The position numbers and the translations under genes are program-made. A stretch of DNA of 11,815 nucleotides from JANWLD01 sp035700225 (lineage in GTDB: Bacteria; Patescibacteriota; Saccharimonadia; Saccharimonadales; 2-12-FULL-41-12). Position 1 is the first letter of the stretch; each line of letters opens with the position of its first letter. The stretch is from NCBI GenBank assembly GCA_035700225.1, contig DASSOT010000016.1:1-11815 (forward strand), in the 5' to 3' direction. Shown piece by piece: positions 1 through 5,822 of this stretch. Below the pieces are notes generated by a model. That model saw nothing but the letters and a program-made list of their open reading frames with translations, ran no database searches and was not told where the DNA came from.

Positions 1-769
1 GATTCAAGGTATATATATCTCTAGTGTCGCTACTTTCGTTATTTATACCACCCAATAAGCTGGAGGCGTAAGATAAGTCGGTAAGCCTTTCCGGTTCCAG
101 GGCTAATTCTTCTACGAGCTTGCCCATCAGTTTATTGAAGCCTTTGCCGGCCCGGGCTTCAATCCCTTCGCCGTTTTTCAAACGCCCGGTAACTTTTTGG
201 TAAAGACTTATATAATCATCCAGATTTACATCAGGATGTTGTTCACGAAAAGTCTCGAACAACTTAGACGCCGTTTCTTTGCGCTCGTTTTCATGTTTTT
301 CCTGAGCCTCGGCTCTTTCCCGGGTTTTGTCTTCTTGTGCGGCTTTTTTTGCTTCTACAGTGTCGAAACTTCCATTAGATGCGCTTGAAGCACGCTCGCG
401 TTCTTCCTCTTCGGCTCTAATTTGTTTCTTGGTTTTTATGATGGTTTTGCGCAACTCCGGAGCGTCACTTTCGACTTGTTTACTGCCTCTTATGGCGGCA
501 AAACCGCGCATGGCAAGCCTCATATCGAGTTGTTTATGTTCGTCGGGCAGTTCAGCGGGCGCGGAACCGGCTCTTACAGCTAAAAGCTCAAGAGCCTCCA
601 CTATTTCAGGGTTATTTACGAAGATGCTGTCTTTATCGCGGGCAGGAGCCTCGCCATTATCAGCCTCAAATCCGTAATTTCCGGAATACCATATGCGGAA
701 TTCCGGGCTGTGTCCGTTGTCGGAAATCTCCGGTCGTACGCCGGGTTCAAGTTGTGCGGGGTCGGGCAT
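1..769 (-). CDS. Hypothetical charged protein, 3' end beyond window
   Basis: An uninterrupted minus-strand reading frame of 256 codons starts at ATG 769 (MPDPAQLEPGVRP) and runs off the left edge, so the C terminus is missing. I do not recognise the family. The visible part is soluble, with no signal peptide or membrane segment. Residues about 105-170 are very rich in E, K, R and A and probably form a coiled coil or long charged helix. Residues about 170-240 look like a helical domain. The start is supported by a strong minus-strand promoter (TATAAT at 807-812) about 35 nt upstream; only a weak AAGAG precedes the ATG. The gene is divergent from the riboflavin kinase. Two plus-strand frames opposite it (197-388, 327-677) are treated as shadows. 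Confidence is high that it is a gene; function is unknown. Confidence 0.8.
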   Translation of the reverse strand, partial: MPDPAQLEPGVRPEISDNGHSPEFRIWYSGNYGFEADNGEAPARDKDSIFVNNPEIVEALELLAVRAGSAPAELPDEHKQLDMRLAMRGFAAIRGSKQVESDAPELRKTIIKTKKQIRAEEEERERASSASNGSFDTVEAKKAAQEDKTRERAEAQEKHENERKETASKLFETFREQHPDVNLDDYISLYQKVTGRLKNGEGIEARAGKGFNKLMGKLVEELALEPERLTDLSYASSLLGGINNESSDTRDIYTLN

Positions 770-806
770 AAACTCTTATAAATTTATTATTTAACAATCG
801 AACCAT

Positions 807-835
807 ATTATAGTCAAATTTTGGAAATTTTGCAA
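807..835 (-). promoter_or_regulatory. Sigma70-type promoter for the 769 minus gene
   Basis: On the minus strand, TTGCAA (830-835) is followed by a 17-nt spacer and a perfect TATAAT (807-812). Predicted transcription start is near 800, giving a leader of about 30 nt. The -35 hexamer TTGCAA is its own reverse complement and also lies at a usable position for the opposite promoter. Confidence 0.7.
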
Positions 836-860
836 GCGTGGGCGGTTAAACTGCTATTAT
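830..860 (+). promoter_or_regulatory. Extended -10 promoter, near-leaderless, for riboflavin kinase
   Basis: TGC-TATTAT (852-860) is an extended -10. TTGCAA at 830-835 could serve as -35 with a long 19-nt spacer. The -10 ends 9 nt before ATG 870, so the transcript would begin only a few bases before the start codon. There is no Shine-Dalgarno. Confidence 0.6.
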
Positions 861-869
861 TATTGGGTC

Positions 870-1268
870 ATGAAAGTAAGCGGAACAGTCGTAAGAAACA
901 AGCGCAACGGGACAAAGTTCGGATACCCGACGGCAAATATCAGCTTTGAAGACAAGTCGGTGAACGGACTTTTCATAGGGTATACGAAACTTTTGTCTAC
1001 CGATGATGAAAGAGTAAAAAAAGCGTTCGCAGGCAAAAAATTGCCCTCGATAATATTTATCGGTGCGCCGGAAACACTGGACGAAAAGGAACATAGGCTC
1101 GAATCTCATATATTGGATTTTCCGCTGATAGATTTATACGACAGCGAGATAGCGGTAGAGATAGGCGAGAGGCTTCGCGATAATAAAAAGTTTGAAAGCG
1201 TGGAAGTCTTGATAGAACAGATGAAAAAAGACGAGCAAACCGCCAGGAAATGGTTTGAAAGCAAGTGA
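870..1268 (+). CDS. Stand-alone riboflavin kinase (flavokinase)
   Basis: Phosphorylates riboflavin to FMN with ATP (EC 2.7.1.26), in the cytosol. The 132 residues match the C-terminal kinase half of bifunctional RibF. The N-terminal GTVVRNKRNGTKFGYPTANI corresponds to the family's nucleotide-binding signature with PTAN at 20-23. SIIFIGAPETL (60-70) and RLESHILDF (76-84) follow, with the expected catalytic Glu at E78. The C-terminal IGERLRDNKKFESVEVLIEQM matches the usual RLR-kFdS-eeLi ending. The FMN adenylyltransferase half is absent, so FAD would need another enzyme. The ATG at 870 follows the -10 box directly, implying leaderless translation. The stop overlaps the start of a seven-helix membrane protein (GTGA), suggesting the two are co-translated and act together, perhaps in flavin uptake. 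Confidence 0.88.
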   Translation: MKVSGTVVRNKRNGTKFGYPTANISFEDKSVNGLFIGYTKLLSTDDERVKKAFAGKKLPSIIFIGAPETLDEKEHRLESHILDFPLIDLYDSEIAVEIGERLRDNKKFESVEVLIEQMKKDEQTARKWFESK

Positions 1269-1867
1269 TTGACGAAAGATTCATAATACCGGCAGTGATA
1301 ATAGGGTTGGTTGCGAACCTGAATTACATATATAACACCGTAAAAGGCCGTACCAAGCCGAACAGGGTCACCTGGGGTTTGTGGACACTTATACCGATAA
1401 TATCCTTTTCAGCTATGCTTGGAAAAGATGTAGGGATAACGCCATTGATAGCGACTTTCATGTCGGGTTTTGTGCCTCTGATGACCTTAGGCGCGTCGTT
1501 TTTAGATAAGAATGCATTCTGGAAAATATCAAGATTTGATTATATCTGCGGCTTACTATCGTTGGTAGGGGTCGCTGGGTGGTTGATAACCAGCGAGGGG
1601 AACTATGCGATAATTTTCGCCATTATCGCAGACATCCTTGCCTCAGTCCCGACTGTTAAGAAATCATTCAGCTTTCCGGAGACCGAAAGCTGGCCGAATT
1701 ATCTGGGCGGGGCGGTAAGCTCGTTCATAACCCTTCTCACGATAAAGCATTGGACATTCGCGGCTATCGCCTGGCCGCTTAATATATTGGTCATATGTTC
1801 CATATTATTCGTACTTATAAAATTTAGAGTCGGTCCAAAGTTGTGGCCGGTAGCTTACAAGGTTTGA
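1265..1867 (+). CDS. Seven-helix membrane protein, PnuC/SWEET-like; candidate flavin importer
   Basis: A 200-residue integral membrane protein with about seven hydrophobic segments (roughly 6-24, 34-52, 57-79, 92-110, 114-131, 144-161, 163-187), a 3+1+3 arrangement like PnuC and SWEET proteins. The halves look related: a helix ending in NYIYNTVKGRTKPNRVTWGLW in the first half parallels ADILASVPTVKKSF followed by ESWPNYLGG in the second, each a basic loop then a W-containing helix. It starts at GTG 1265, overlapping the kinase stop as GTGA; no good Shine-Dalgarno is seen, so translational coupling is likely. Known PnuC-family importers (PnuC for nicotinamide riboside, RibM for riboflavin) depend on a partner kinase to trap substrate. 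The overlap with riboflavin kinase makes riboflavin the favoured substrate, which is inference. No close family signature was recognised. Confidence 0.75.
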   Translation: MIDERFIIPAVIIGLVANLNYIYNTVKGRTKPNRVTWGLWTLIPIISFSAMLGKDVGITPLIATFMSGFVPLMTLGASFLDKNAFWKISRFDYICGLLSLVGVAGWLITSEGNYAIIFAIIADILASVPTVKKSFSFPETESWPNYLGGAVSSFITLLTIKHWTFAAIAWPLNILVICSILFVLIKFRVGPKLWPVAYKV

Positions 1868-1883
1868 TCGGAATTGCTATCAT
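1855..1883 (+). promoter_or_regulatory. Promoter inside the end of the upstream gene, leaderless start
   Basis: TTACAA (1855-1860), a 17-nt spacer, then TGC-TATCAT with TATCAT at 1878-1883. Six bases separate the -10 from ATG 1890, so the predicted transcription start falls on or next to the A of the start codon. The -35 lies inside the last codons of the membrane protein gene. Confidence 0.65.
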
Positions 1884-1889
1884 GGAATC

Positions 1890-2528
1890 ATGAAGGTCAC
1901 CAAATACGAACAAAGCTGTCTTTTGATAGAACATGACGGCACAAGAATATTGATAGACCCAGGTTTTCCTTTTACGGACAAGCACAAAATCACGGAGCTG
2001 GGCAAGCTTGACGCCGTATTCTTAACCCATGAGCACCCTGATCATTTTGACCAAAAAGCCTGCGAAAAACTGATGGCCACGGACCAGGCCCACAAGATAC
2101 ACGTAAATGAAAGCACTGACAAACTCCTGGATACGCCGCACAAGATAGTGGTCAAGGACAAAGACACAATCAAGGTCGGAAAGTTTGAAGTCAAGGTCAT
2201 AGAACTGCCGCACTGTCTGATGCCGGATGGCAGTGAAGGGCCGCAGAATGTCGGATACCTTGTAAATGATATTTTCTTTCACCCGGGGGATGGAATTGAT
2301 TTGTCGGGCTTAAGTGTAAAATACCTGGCTCTGCCGATAACCGGACCCGACGTATCGCCCAAAGATGCTTTTGCTTTTGCTAAACAAGTTTCCGCTGAGA
2401 AGGCGCTGGCTATTCATTATGATACATGGGGGGCTTTTCCGGACTACTACCAGGATCGTGCCAATGCTACTGGACAGCCATTTGAACTGGTGATATTAGA
2501 ACCGGGCCAATCTATAGAAATCGAATGA
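1890..2528 (+). CDS. Metallo-beta-lactamase-fold hydrolase, UlaG-like
   Basis: A 212-residue enzyme of the metallo-beta-lactamase superfamily, resembling UlaG/YtnP-type short members. The N-terminal strand IEHDGTRILIDPG (13-25) leads to the zinc motif THEHPDH, with H47, H49, D51 and H52. Further likely ligands are H108 (LPHCLMPDG), D134 (FFHPGDG, 129-135) and H176 (AIHYDTW). The full set of metal ligands appears intact, so it should be active, probably with two zinc or manganese ions. The substrate cannot be read from sequence. The ATG at 1890 is chosen because a promoter ends 6 nt before it, implying leaderless translation. The stop overlaps the peptide deformylase start (ATGA). No signal peptide is present, so it is cytosolic. 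Confidence 0.85.
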   Translation: MKVTKYEQSCLLIEHDGTRILIDPGFPFTDKHKITELGKLDAVFLTHEHPDHFDQKACEKLMATDQAHKIHVNESTDKLLDTPHKIVVKDKDTIKVGKFEVKVIELPHCLMPDGSEGPQNVGYLVNDIFFHPGDGIDLSGLSVKYLALPITGPDVSPKDAFAFAKQVSAEKALAIHYDTWGAFPDYYQDRANATGQPFELVILEPGQSIEIE

Positions 2529-3064
2529 AAATAATCGAGTTTGGAAACCCCATCCTTCGGCAGAAAGCCAAGAGCTTAACAGTCAAGGAGATAAATACGG
2601 CCAAGACGCGGAAGCTCGTCAAAGATATGCACGACTTTCTGCTATCAAAAAAACTGGGCGTAGGTCTGGCGGCTCCGCAGATAGGCGAGGGAATAAGCCT
2701 GGCGGTCATAAGTGTGCGCCCCAGCAAGCACAGAAAAGACGCGGAAGAATACGACCTGACGATAATAAACCCGCAGATAACCAAGACTTACGGACGCAGA
2801 AGCCAGGAGTGGGAAGGGTGCATCAGCGGCGGCGCCCTAAAAAGTGGTTTGTTCGCGAAAGTACCGAGGTATAAGAAGATAGAGTTGGAATACCGCGATG
2901 AAAAAGGCAGGAAACATAAAAAATTTTTTGAAGGTTTGTCGGCGCATATAATCCAGCACGAGGTAGATCATCTCAACGGTGTTTTATTCGTAGACAAAGT
3001 TAAGGATACAACCACATTCGTAACCTACGGCGAATATATGAAACTTGCCAAAAGTAAAAAATAA
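2525..3064 (+). CDS. def: Peptide deformylase
   Basis: Removes the formyl group from the N-terminal methionine of nascent proteins (EC 3.5.1.88) at the ribosome. All three family motifs are present: motif 1 GVGLAAPQIG at 45-54, motif 2 EGCIS at 97-101 with metal ligand C99 (EGCLS is the usual form), and motif 3 QHEVDHLNG with H145, catalytic E146 and H149. At 179 residues it has normal length. It starts with ATG 2525 overlapping the hydrolase stop (ATGA), with no separate promoter, so it is probably translated by coupling. The next downstream signal is a hairpin plus T-run at 3104-3123 that would end this transcript. No methionyl-tRNA formyltransferase gene is seen beside it, though the two are often neighbours in bacteria. 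Confidence 0.95.
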   Translation: MKIIEFGNPILRQKAKSLTVKEINTAKTRKLVKDMHDFLLSKKLGVGLAAPQIGEGISLAVISVRPSKHRKDAEEYDLTIINPQITKTYGRRSQEWEGCISGGALKSGLFAKVPRYKKIELEYRDEKGRKHKKFFEGLSAHIIQHEVDHLNGVLFVDKVKDTTTFVTYGEYMKLAKSKK

Positions 3065-3075
3065 AATTTTTCCGT

Positions 3076-3092
3076 GCTGGCTTTAAGCCAGC
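3076..3092. repeat. Palindromic hairpin
   Basis: GCTGGCTTTAAGCCAGC is a perfect palindrome around its central T and would form a 7-bp stem with a 3-nt loop 12 bp after the def stop. It is not followed by a T-run, so it is not a classical terminator by itself; it might protect the transcript's 3' end. Confidence 0.6.
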
Positions 3093-3103
3093 CAGATTTC
3101 GCT

Positions 3104-3123
3104 AAGGTACTTCGTACCTTTTT
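3104..3123 (+). terminator. Probable intrinsic terminator after def
   Basis: AAGGTAC-TTC-GTACCTT forms a 7-bp stem with a 3-nt loop. Two Ts of the 3' arm continue into three more, giving TTTTT. It lies 40 bp after the def stop on the same strand, the expected place to end the 870-3064 transcription unit. Confidence 0.55.
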
Positions 3124-3128
3124 ACCGA

Positions 3129-3152
3129 CCCGCTTTTGGTGGCAAAAGCGGG
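3129..3152. repeat. Perfect 10-bp hairpin, REP-like
   Basis: CCCGCTTTTG (3129-3138) and CAAAAGCGGG (3143-3152) pair perfectly around the loop GTGG. There is no T-run on either side, so termination is unlikely. It resembles the extragenic palindromes that occur in many copies in bacterial genomes, but copy number cannot be judged from this window. Confidence 0.6.
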
Positions 3153-3161
3153 CCAAAACCA

Positions 3162-3314
3162 TTGGGCTGTTTCAGCGTCTTTATCTTCTCATTGCCAAAG
3201 CGTACAATGCTCGGAAAACTCCCCGCCCTTCGCTAAAGCTACGGAGGGTCAGACACTTCCTCGCGAATTATTGTACTTTTGTCATTCGCAAATCAGGACG
3301 CTGAAAATGCCCAA
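3162..3314. repeat. Concentric imperfect inverted repeat, possible MITE remnant
   Basis: Three inverted pairs share nearly one centre (about 3237-3239). Outer arms 3162-3179 and 3297-3314 match at 16 of 18 positions, for example TTTCAGCGTC with GACGCTGAAA. Middle arms are GTACAAT (3202-3208) and ATTGTAC (3270-3276). Inner arms are CCCTTCG (3226-3232) and CGGAGGG (3242-3248), with one G-U pair. The sequence between the arms is also weakly complementary, as expected of a longer inverted repeat that has decayed. No transposase is encoded. Confidence 0.6.
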
Positions 3315-3429
3315 ACCCACAGAAATGCTGTCAGTTTTTATCCAATCTTTTTGCTGACCCAAAAAATTGGTCGCTGTAAGGCTGAAAGCCGGTGCGAAAT
3401 AGGTACGGTCCTTTTCTAAAGAATAGTCG

Positions 3430-4353
3430 CTACGTGCCGTTTATCATATCCAGCAGGGCCATGCGGATGTAAAGCCCGTTGCCGGCCTGCTCGAAGTATT
3501 TAGCGCGAGGATCGCTGTCTACTTCTACTGAAATCTCTTTTACGCGGGGAAGGGGGTGCAGGATAATGGCCTCTTTAGGAAGCAGTCTTACCTTGTCCGG
3601 TGTGATAGTGAATTTGCTGGTGTCTATGGCATCTGGATTCTTGATGCGTTCTTTTTGCAAGCGGGTCCAGTAAACTACATCGGCATCCTTGAACACTTTG
3701 GAAACATCGTCGGTTTCGTCAAAAGTAGTGCCGCTTTTTTTCAAGACTTGTTTGATATCGTCTGCCATGTGCAGTTCTGGGACTGAAACGAAGCTGATAT
3801 GGTTTCCTGGATATAGCGCCAGCAGACGGCATAAAGAACGTATGGTGCGCCCGTATCTGAGGTCGCCGCCGGCTACGATTTTCAAATTGTCCAGCCTGCC
3901 GAACTGTTTTCTGATGGTATAAGCGTCTAAAAGCGCCTGCGTGGGATGCTCGCCGGTGCCGTCGCCGGCATTGATTATCGGTACACCGCTGACAGATGCG
4001 GCACGTTCTGCCGCTCCCTTGTCGGTATGTCGTATGACAATGGCTGAAAGATGATAATTGTTGAGGACGTTGATGGTGTCTTCCAAGGTTTCGCCCTTTG
4101 CGGCGGACGAGAAACCCGCGGCGTTTTCGGTAGAAACCACGCCCATACCGAGCTTCAGTGCGGCCGTTTCAAAGCTCAGGCGGGTCCTGGTAGAGGGCTC
4201 GTAAAACAACGTACATATCTGTTTATCGGTGTGTTTCTCAGAAAGTTTTTTGGCAGTTTTTGGGTCGTTGAGTTGTTTTTCAATCGATTCAGCGAGCGAA
4301 AATACCTTTTCCAGGTAATCTGTGTCGAATTGCTCAACCGATAAAACATCCAT
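3430..4353 (-). CDS. pyrB: Aspartate carbamoyltransferase catalytic chain
   Basis: Condenses carbamoyl phosphate with aspartate to N-carbamoyl-L-aspartate (EC 2.1.3.2), the committed step of pyrimidine synthesis, in the cytosol. The 307 residues carry the family signatures in order: FYEPSTRTRLSFE with the carbamoyl-phosphate loop S54-T-R-T-R58, the SSAAKGET loop with K86, GEHPTQALLD with H136 and Q139, GGDLRYGRT (162-170), and LHPLPRVKE (265-273). FYEPSTRTR, HPTQ and HPLPR point to aspartate rather than ornithine carbamoyltransferase. Length is normal. No pyrI, pyrC or carAB gene is adjacent, so the pathway, if complete, is dispersed. ATG 4353 is chosen because a clear promoter precedes it by about 12 nt, leaving a leader of only a few bases. 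The gene is convergent with def and divergent from the GH1 gene. Confidence 0.94.
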   Translation of the reverse strand: MDVLSVEQFDTDYLEKVFSLAESIEKQLNDPKTAKKLSEKHTDKQICTLFYEPSTRTRLSFETAALKLGMGVVSTENAAGFSSAAKGETLEDTINVLNNYHLSAIVIRHTDKGAAERAASVSGVPIINAGDGTGEHPTQALLDAYTIRKQFGRLDNLKIVAGGDLRYGRTIRSLCRLLALYPGNHISFVSVPELHMADDIKQVLKKSGTTFDETDDVSKVFKDADVVYWTRLQKERIKNPDAIDTSKFTITPDKVRLLPKEAIILHPLPRVKEISVEVDSDPRAKYFEQAGNGLYIRMALLDMINGT

Positions 4354-4365
4354 ATTCGATGAATA

Positions 4366-4394
4366 ATTCTAAACTCCATGGGGGATAAAATCAA
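4366..4394 (-). promoter_or_regulatory. Promoter of pyrB
   Basis: On the minus strand, TTGATT (4389-4394) is followed by a 17-nt spacer and TAGAAT (4366-4371). The -10 ends 12 nt before ATG 4353, so the mRNA leader would be about 5-6 nt, too short for a Shine-Dalgarno or a PyrR-type attenuator. Confidence 0.65.
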
Positions 4395-4402
4395 GCACCG
4401 CC

Positions 4403-4411
4403 TGCTATACT
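4403..4411 (+). promoter_or_regulatory. Extended -10 promoter upstream of the GH1 gene
   Basis: TGC-TATACT (4403-4411) is an extended -10 of the same form as those before 870 and 1890. No convincing -35 is seen. The predicted transcription start is about 4417-4418, coinciding with an out-of-frame ATG at 4417 and 18 nt before the GH1 start. Confidence 0.55.
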
Positions 4412-4435
4412 GATAGATGAAATCTAAAGATAAAC

Positions 4436-5704
4436 ATGAAGGAAGAAAAAAACGCCGAAATTTTCCCGAAACATTTTTTCTGGGGCGCGAGCATTTCGTC
4501 GCATCAGGTGGAAGGGCGCAATCACAATCAGTGGTCTGTGTGGGAACTTGAGAATGCGTCCAGGCTGGCACAGACCGCACACATACGCTTAGGCGGGATA
4601 CCTTCGTGGGAAAAATTCAAAGACCAGGCTGAGGAGCCTTCAAACTATGTTTCGGGCGTGGGAGTGGACCACTACAACAGATATAAGGAAGACTTCGATA
4701 TCATAAAGAAGTTGAACCTGAATTCGTTCCGCTTCACCATCGAGTGGTCGCGGATAGAGCCGGAAGAAGGCAAATGGGACAAGAATGCCCTGCAATATTA
4801 CAAAGACTATATAAAGGAGCTAAGAAGGCGCAAGATAGAGCCCTTTTTGAACATATGGCATTGGACCGTGCCTGTCTGGTTTGCTGAAAAAGGCGGATTT
4901 GAAAAGAGGGCAAACCTGCAATATTTCGAAAGATTCATCGAAAAACTTTGCAAGGAAGGTCTGCTGGATAATATCGAGTATGTCCTGACCATAAATGAGC
5001 CCAGTAATTATGCCAGCTTCGGATACCTGCTGGGCGAATGGCCGCCGCAGGAGAAAAACTTTTGGAAGTTCATAAAGGTATATTGGAATATGGCGCGCGC
5101 CCACAAACAATCGTATAAGATAATCAAGCGCCACGAACCTTCTATCCAGGTGGGCCTCGCCATGATACTAGCGAACATACAGGCAAAGCATCCGCACAAT
5201 GTACTGGATGAAGTTTCCACCAAACTTATGCGTTACGTATGGAACTGGTGGTTCTTAAGACGAGTGAAACGCCAGACTGATTTCATAGGTGTAAACTACT
5301 ATTTCAGCGACTATTACACCGGCTTAGGCAGGAAAGAGAACCCGAAAGTTCCGGTCAGCGATCTGGGCTGGTATGCCGAACCGGAAGGGCTTTATCCGAT
5401 ATTGTTGCGTACATGGGCCAAGTTTAAGAAGCCGTTGTTCGTATCCGAAAGCGGCATTGCTGATAAGGATGACGAGCTGAGGCATTGGTGGATACAGGAA
5501 AACATAGTCGCCATGGAAAGGGCGCTTAGCGAGGGCGTGGATTTACGCGGATATTTCCACTGGAGCCTGTTGGACAACTTTGAATGGGCTTACGGCTGGT
5601 GGCCCGAATTCGGATTGGTGCATGTGGATAGGAAAAACGGCATGAAGCGTATAATCCGGCCAAGTGCGAAATGGTTTGCTAATTGGATATCAAAGCTGGA
5701 GTAA
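4436..5704 (+). CDS. Glycoside hydrolase family 1 beta-glycosidase
   Basis: A retaining beta-glycosidase with a (beta/alpha)8 barrel, acting on beta-glucosides, galactosides or related sugars; the exact substrate is open. Residues 10-27 (FPKHFFWGASISSHQVEG) are the family N-terminal signature. RFTIEWSRIEPEEGKW (99-114) and HWTVPVWF (142-149) follow. The acid/base is E188 in TINEPSNY. The nucleophile is E338 in FVSESGIAD, where most GH1 members have TENG, so the residue after the nucleophile is Ser instead of Asn. The C-terminal YFHWSLLDNFEWAYGWW is typical. At 422 residues it is a little shorter than many GH1 enzymes (about 440-480). There is no signal peptide, so it is cytosolic. ATG 4436 is chosen for the family alignment; only a weak purine run precedes it. 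It stands alone, divergent from pyrB. Confidence 0.93.
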   Translation: MKEEKNAEIFPKHFFWGASISSHQVEGRNHNQWSVWELENASRLAQTAHIRLGGIPSWEKFKDQAEEPSNYVSGVGVDHYNRYKEDFDIIKKLNLNSFRFTIEWSRIEPEEGKWDKNALQYYKDYIKELRRRKIEPFLNIWHWTVPVWFAEKGGFEKRANLQYFERFIEKLCKEGLLDNIEYVLTINEPSNYASFGYLLGEWPPQEKNFWKFIKVYWNMARAHKQSYKIIKRHEPSIQVGLAMILANIQAKHPHNVLDEVSTKLMRYVWNWWFLRRVKRQTDFIGVNYYFSDYYTGLGRKENPKVPVSDLGWYAEPEGLYPILLRTWAKFKKPLFVSESGIADKDDELRHWWIQENIVAMERALSEGVDLRGYFHWSLLDNFEWAYGWWPEFGLVHVDRKNGMKRIIRPSAKWFANWISKLE

Positions 5705-5718
5705 AGACAGCACATATA

Positions 5719-5727
5719 TGGTATAAA
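5719..5727 (+). promoter_or_regulatory. Extended -10 promoter of the GNAT-yvcK-HAD operon
   Basis: TGG-TATAAA (5719-5727) followed by T is a good extended -10. No clear -35 is seen. Predicted start is near 5734, leaving about 26 nt of leader before ATG 5760, with AAAGGG at 5745-5750 as Shine-Dalgarno. Confidence 0.55.
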
Positions 5728-5759
5728 TACCGGCTAACAGATAGAAAGGGAAAAGAAAA

Positions 5760-5822
5760 ATGACTAAAAAATTTGTTCAATCAGCTACAATAGACAGCAT
5801 GCGGAGGATTGGAATTGGATAG
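5760..5822 (+). CDS. 20-residue leader ORF before the acetyltransferase
   Basis: ATG 5760 opens a 20-codon frame (MTKKFVQSATIDSMRRIGIG) ending at TAG 5820-5822. It has a good Shine-Dalgarno, AAAGGG at 5745-5750 with 9 nt spacing, and sits just after a promoter. The GGAGG that serves the next gene lies within it (5803-5807), and its stop overlaps the second and third codons of that gene. The layout resembles translational coupling: a ribosome finishing the short frame restarts at the TTG. The peptide has no recognisable family and no run of a regulatory amino acid. An alternative is the severed 5' end of a longer acetyltransferase gene after a single-base change. Confidence 0.5.
   Translation: MTKKFVQSATIDSMRRIGIG

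Larger units (their letters stand above)
3065..3429. other. Gene-free gap packed with palindromes
   Basis: This 365-bp stretch separates def (plus) from pyrB (minus, convergent). It holds three compact hairpins (3076-3092, 3104-3123, 3129-3152), then a nested inverted repeat (3162-3314). Loosely palindromic sequence follows, such as GACCCAAAAAATTGGTC near 3355-3372. ATTTCGC near its left end reappears inverted as GCGAAAT near its right end (about 3394-3400). Two frames here (3074-3304, 3136-3357) lie across the palindromes and give composition-like peptides (for example FAKATEG); I do not regard them as genes. Confidence 0.7.

Noticed and set aside
197..677. Plus-strand frames opposite the first gene
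   Set aside because: The minus-strand frame is longer, open to the edge and has a strong promoter; the plus frames give Cys/Phe/Ser-rich peptides typical of antisense shadows.
3074..3357. Two overlapping plus-strand frames of 73-76 codons after def
   Set aside because: They span hairpins and the nested inverted repeat, have no ribosome site and no family resemblance; best explained as open frames in repeat sequence.
5809..5814. TTG 5809 as the acetyltransferase start
   Set aside because: GGAGG would be only 1 nt away; TTG 5815 gives a 7-nt spacing.
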